Below are positions 59,482 through 64,000 of a stretch of DNA of 64,000 nt, one piece after another. The notes beneath the pieces are model-generated. The model did not search any database. It worked only from the letters and a program-made list of their open reading frames with translations, and was not told where the DNA came from. Origin of the DNA: Rhipidocladum racemiflorum (Eukaryota; Streptophyta; Magnoliopsida; Poales; Poaceae); contig CM070577.1 of assembly GCA_036346355.1 (NCBI GenBank), forward strand, positions 50,726,309-50,790,308, given 5' to 3'. The first letter of the stretch is position 1; every line of letters starts with the position of its first letter. A program made the position numbers and the translations under genes.

Positions 59482-61411
59482 TGTAACATCCCGGGTTTTG
59501 TAATTAAGCTTAATGAAGCTAATGAAGTGTTAATTAGTGCTCTAATTTTTTTTATTCGTTCTTCGAACCCTTTTTGCCATTTCGTTTGATTGTTTTTCTC
59601 GTTCGTAACCCGAGTTTTGATTTCGGTCGAGACTCCAAATCGTGTATTTAGAGTTCAACCCTTCGCTCTAAAACCTTCGTTAGGATCCCTCGAGCCCATC
59701 CAAGGTGACCCCAAGTCGATTGATCAGTCACTGGAGCAAAAGCCATGAAGTTCCAGAGTTTCTGCCCTAGAGCGGTAGTATCGTGGGCGTAAGCCCGGTA
59801 CTACCGGCCGAGCGGCAGTACCGGCCGACTCAGGCGGTACTGCTAGACCCTACTTTTTCCAGCGCAGGCGACGCGCACGTCGCCGCCCGTCCTTCCTCCA
59901 CTTCACCAACGTCGCCATGTCCCGGCTTAAAGGCCATGGGAGAGCTTCCTGAGCTCCTCCTCTCCCTCATTCACCCCCTCACCTCCTCCCTCTTGCTCCC
60001 CTCCCTCATTTCCTTCTCCTCCTCCCGAGCGCGCCCCTGGCGCCTCCATTCCCGGCCGTGTGGAGCTCGTGTGGAGCAAGGAGAAGAAAGAGCAAGCCCT
60101 TAGGAAAGCTTCACCAAGCCCTCAAGAAGCTCCTCAAGTGGTGGATTTGAAGTTGAGCTCAAATCCTCAAGGTTTGGGTCAAAACCCTAGCTCCTCCTCC
60201 TTTTCTCCTTTTCGTTCCTTTTGATTTAGCTCTAGAAACCCTAGTTCTAGTGGTAGATCATCGCTTAACTAAGTTGCTAGGCCTAGGTTAAGCTCATAGA
60301 AATTAGTTGGCTTGATCGATTCGATTGGAAAGCCCTAATTGCCATTTTGATTGATTTAATCGCCCCAAAGTCATTTTCTTGTGTTCTTGGAGTTCTCCTT
60401 TGAAACCCTAGCTTTAGGAGCCATGAAAATGACATTCAATTACATTCGAAGTCACCCAAGTTCGATTCTCGCAAAAAGAATCCAGTTTGAACTCGATTTG
60501 AGTTGGAAATCGAAGTTTGGAGCTAATTAGGATTTTTGGGATCGAAAAAGTGGAAACTAGTTCCACCAAGTTCTAAACCTCGATTAGGTAGTGTAGATGA
60601 GAACTTAGTGCCGTAGAGGTCCCGTTGCCACGAAGGAAATCGAATTTGGACTCCTATTGAGTCAAAATTTGATTTTCTGTTGTTTTCTTATTTCGTAAGG
60701 TCAAAACGGCAAATTCGGGTAAATGAGCACAAAACTCATCACGGCCGGCGTAAATGGTTCCCTGGCGTCGCTAGGAGCCTAGCCACGCAATTGCCATGAA
60801 GTTTTGAACTCAATTGTGTAAATTTCCCTTTTCGTTGTTTTGGGATTCTGTGGAGGGCGGCACTACCGCCGTTGGAACCCCGGTACTGCCGCCCGAGAGG
60901 CACTACCGCTGTTGGAATGTCAGTGGTTAGTTTCCAGAGAGTGCTGTTTGCGGCCTCTATGTGGCCGGCATTACCGGTGTTTGGGGCCAGTACTGCTGCC
61001 CGAGCGGCAATACCGTGGGCAACACTCCGGTACCTTTTTTTCTAGAGAGCACCCATTTTGGTCATCAGCCGTCGGCACTACCGCCGGTGCAAGGTCGGCA
61101 CTGCTGGACTGGCGGTACTACCGGGCACTGTGCGCCGGTACTGCTGGTGTGAGCTGTTGATTCCAAATCTTTTCGTTCTCTTTTAAATTCGACTTTCCGG
61201 ATTCGAGTTATTCTTATGTTTGGTTTTCATTCACATTGTTTTGATTCGTCGTTCTTCATTATTATCATTTTGGCCAGACGTTGACGGTTCCATAGACACC
61301 TATCCCGACTACGTTCCAAGTCGGACTTTGTTGAAGAGCAAACAGGCAAGCACCTCCTTTGACCATCTTGATCCCATACTTGCAAATTGTATTTTTAATT
61401 GGCAAAACTAT
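59482..61411 (+). mobile_element. chromovirus-type LTR, + orientation, right end unclear
   Basis: Opens TGTAACATCCCGGGTTTTG. Contains two clusters of GGTACTACCG-type palindromes (59768-59850 and 60852-61150) and a late segment TTGACGGTTCCATAGACAC. The 106-codon frames crossing the palindromes are not credible genes. It appears to be cut by the next LTR at 61412. Confidence 0.5.
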
Positions 61412-63600
61412 TGTAGCACCTCGGCATTTAATATGCCTAAATGCTACCAAACATAAGCTAAACAACATCTAAATACCACAATTAAACATAAATTCCAGCA
61501 AAGGCGCACATGCTAAAAACCGAGATTTCGGCAGCATCTCCTTTGTTTTAAAATGATTCGAAGGAGCAACAACAATATAGCAATATATGGAATATGAGAG
61601 ACAACTAAAAACATCAATAATTAACGATTTAGCAATAATATAAGTCTAGTTTCAAACATATAATGTCTCCAAGAGTCAAACGAACAAAAAGACTCTAATT
61701 TAGCAAAGCTAAGCCTTAAAGCAAAGATCATCACACGCAATTTATTATCAACACTAATTGAATGACTTGTGAAATCAAAAGAGTGAAGCTACGTGTGGAA
61801 GTGTGACTATTTCCCTTCCCCGCATGCCGGTCTCATGGTACCTAAAACAACAAGAAAACACAAGCGTGAATTCGAAACTCAGCAAGCATATTGCAATGGA
61901 CAACAAGAACAATAACATGGCAATAATGTCTCACATCATGTATATCATCTCATTCATGAACACATAACATTATCATCATCATTATGTATGCAATGCAATG
62001 CAATGCTCATGTCTCCTTGGAAACTCATACCGGTATGGTTGAGTACACACCCGTCGGTGTGCACCCTCTCCCCCCTTCCATGCCGAAGATGGAGGGTGCC
62101 TACTCCTCGCTTCCATACACCGCGGTGGATGGAATCACGATGTAGGACTTACTCATTGCCTCTCCGTAATAGTCATAACTTTCTCACCGACCTTCCCAGA
62201 TTAGTTATGACTTTCTCACCGCCCGGGCCATGTTACATGTCATATATGCAATTATGCCAACATCATATTTAACTCACATATTAACACATGGCATCATAAC
62301 ATAATAAACATGCTCATCATATCATTGGCAATCATTAAAGCATAGCAAGTGATCATATATCATGTAGTCAATTCCATCTATTCTCAACAAGCAACCTACA
62401 ACTCGATATCCATTACAACACACTTGCCTCAACCACGAGCAACGGATTGGCGGGAAGTAGAAGGCACTCCCGGGGTCACACCACCTGCACAAAGGTACCA
62501 CACACTCACAATCATGTTCACAAAACAATACGCAAACCCTCATCTACCCCGACATTGCCAACTACTCGCAAAACCCGAAAACAGTGGTTCTGTCCCATCT
62601 GGACAGCAGCCTTCCAAAAGGAATAACTCGGGTTCTAAGACTCCGAATCAATTAAACGAGTACATCCCCGCGTAGCTTAGTAAATTTCCCAACTTTTTCT
62701 AGGTATAGGGAAAGAATGATTCGGACTCTAAAGTTGTTTAATCTACAAAATACCGTGATCTGTTCCAATCACGTCACAGATTTTAACATGCTCAAACGGC
62801 TGGGCGGAATTTAAAGTTCTTTATATACACGGAAAGATAATGAAATTATCTACAACTTCTTAAACGTCTGTACGACCAGATTCCGACTCTAATTTGGCAA
62901 AAAACCGAACCCTAGGTCGACTGCTCATGCTGCCCGAAACAGAGAACGTGGCAACTTCTAGATCTAATCCAATCTACTCAAATCCAGCACCACCAATTGA
63001 TTTAAAAACTTGATAAACACCCTTAGAACAGTACCTAGACCAACCCCAAGGATTCCCATGTCCATACCTTTGCCCAACGCATGAAAACCCAATAGATCTC
63101 CTCCCGGTTCGCGCGATCTCTTTCCTCGCTCCAATCCCGCCGGATCTCCTCGTCGCGGAGCGCTCCAACGGATGGATCTTTGAGGTGTGGAGGTGGAGAA
63201 CTACCCTAGGGGCAGCAAGGGAGGAGGAGAGGTGGTGGAGTAATGGGGAGCAATGGGGGAGGTGGAGGCGCCACAAGGAGGAGGTGGGGAGGTGTGGGGG
63301 GCGGCTAGGACTTGTGGGGGCGCAAGGGCAGGGGGGTGGACGCCTAAAGGGGCTGGGGGAGGCCCCCAACCAGGTCTCCTACTCCTATTAGGACTCAAAC
63401 TCCATCCCACCAAAGCCCACGACCCTTTCCTTTAGGCCCAAACTCCCCCGGAAAGGCCCAAAACTCCCGGAACGGCCAGAAACGCCCTAAACGCTATTAA
63501 GCCTCCTATCATATGGTTTTAACCTCCAATACCATATTTTATAAAGTTTTTGACCTTATCATTCACATTAAATAATGTCACACCATTCCGTAGTGTCACA
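61412..63600 (-). mobile_element. 3' LTR of a chromovirus that continues off the window
   Basis: 2189 bp, TGTGACACTACGG..GAGGTGCTACA on minus. A purine tract GAAGGGGGGAAGAA lies at 63601-63614, so the internal region extends to the right. Open frames at 62974-63369 are GC-rich shadows. Confidence 0.6.
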
Positions 63601-63614
63601 TTCTTCCCCCCTTC

Positions 63615-64000
63615 AATAGGATTCGACCCCGAATCCGAGACACGCCACTTTGCAAACAACCAAATCAAAGGGAGTTATGGTTCACGCCTCAGAACCTGCT
63701 TGGAAGCCCCTACGCTTTGCACCAGCCAGCACTCGGAGGCAAGGAGCTAAGGATCAAAGACTGACAGCTCTAATGATAACTCACAATCAAAAACTTATAA
63801 AACTTTACTCAACATTGAAACACAAAGCACTCAAACAAGGCCTCGGCATGACCCAAGTGATAGGATAAAATCCCAAACAGACCACGCAGGAAAACGGTCT
63901 CATACTCCTCGTTCTAAGCATTCCTTGGCACTGAAGTGCCCGATCCCTTTAACTCAGGCTACTCTCCAGAAAAACACGGTACCAACCTCCCTTCTGTGTT
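63615..64000 (-). pseudogene. 3' end of a chromovirus internal region (partial)
   Basis: On minus, GATTCGGGGTCGAATCCTAT just before the purine tract resembles the conserved codons at the end of Tekay-like pol. The rest shows no clear domain within the window. Confidence 0.35.

Noticed and set aside
59783..61160. Two 106-codon frames as genes
   Set aside because: They lie in an LTR and read through palindromic GGTACTACCG repeats; no protein signature.
62974..63435. Overlapping GC-rich frames near the right edge
   Set aside because: Shadows on both strands inside an LTR; no motif.

Overview
This window reads as nuclear DNA of a grass (Poaceae). It holds one intact host gene at the left end and then about 60 kb of nested transposable elements. 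The evidence for a grass is a GC-rich three-exon CBM22-GH10 xylanase of the cereal aleurone type, Tourist-like MITEs with TTA target duplications, MULE-type elements, and Tat and Tekay-like Ty3/gypsy LTR elements. I cannot name the species. I see no tRNA, rRNA or CRISPR array.

Region by region. (1) 1-3.1 kb: xylanase gene on +, with a TATA box at 684, coding exons 801-815, 1195-1749 and 1852-2976, a MITE in intron 1 and AATAAA at 3077. (2) 3.4-4.0 kb: a long-inverted-repeat element embedded in (TA)n tracts. (3) 4.0-5.9 kb: decayed repeats. (4) 5.9-32.0 kb: a three-level stack, all on the minus strand. LINE 1 (5904-12823 plus 31468-31965) is split by LINE 2 (12824-31467; 16-bp target duplication), which is itself split by a Tekay/Del-like chromovirus with 3.4-kb LTRs (18873-30712; duplication GATAC). 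LINE 1 also carries two copies of one Tourist-like MITE, a Pack-MULE-like element and a related MULE MITE. (5) 32.0-36.8 kb: the 5' half of a hAT-type element with a BED zinc-finger exon, an array of small palindromes, a second copy of the LINE 1 5' end, and LTR pieces. (6) 37.4-49.0 kb: a very young Tat-lineage gypsy element on + (identical 687-bp LTRs except one base; duplication GGTGC). Downstream of pol, on the opposite strand, lies a spliced gene for a plant-mobile-domain protein with its own TATA box. (7) 50.2-58.7 kb: an older, inverted relative (615-bp LTRs, duplication GTAGG) that lost most of pol but kept gag-pro and the antisense gene. (8) 58.7-64 kb: a fold-back element and chromovirus-type LTRs; one element runs off the right edge.

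How the parts relate. The xylanase would hydrolyse arabinoxylan in cell walls and is the only gene likely to serve the plant. The LINEs and the Tekay-like element are broken by stops, frameshifts and insertions. Tat copy 1 has intact pol but a frameshifted gag; copy 2 has lost pol. The most interesting feature is the conserved antisense plant-mobile-domain gene of the Tat pair, with matching TATA position, exon lengths and splice sites in two diverged copies.
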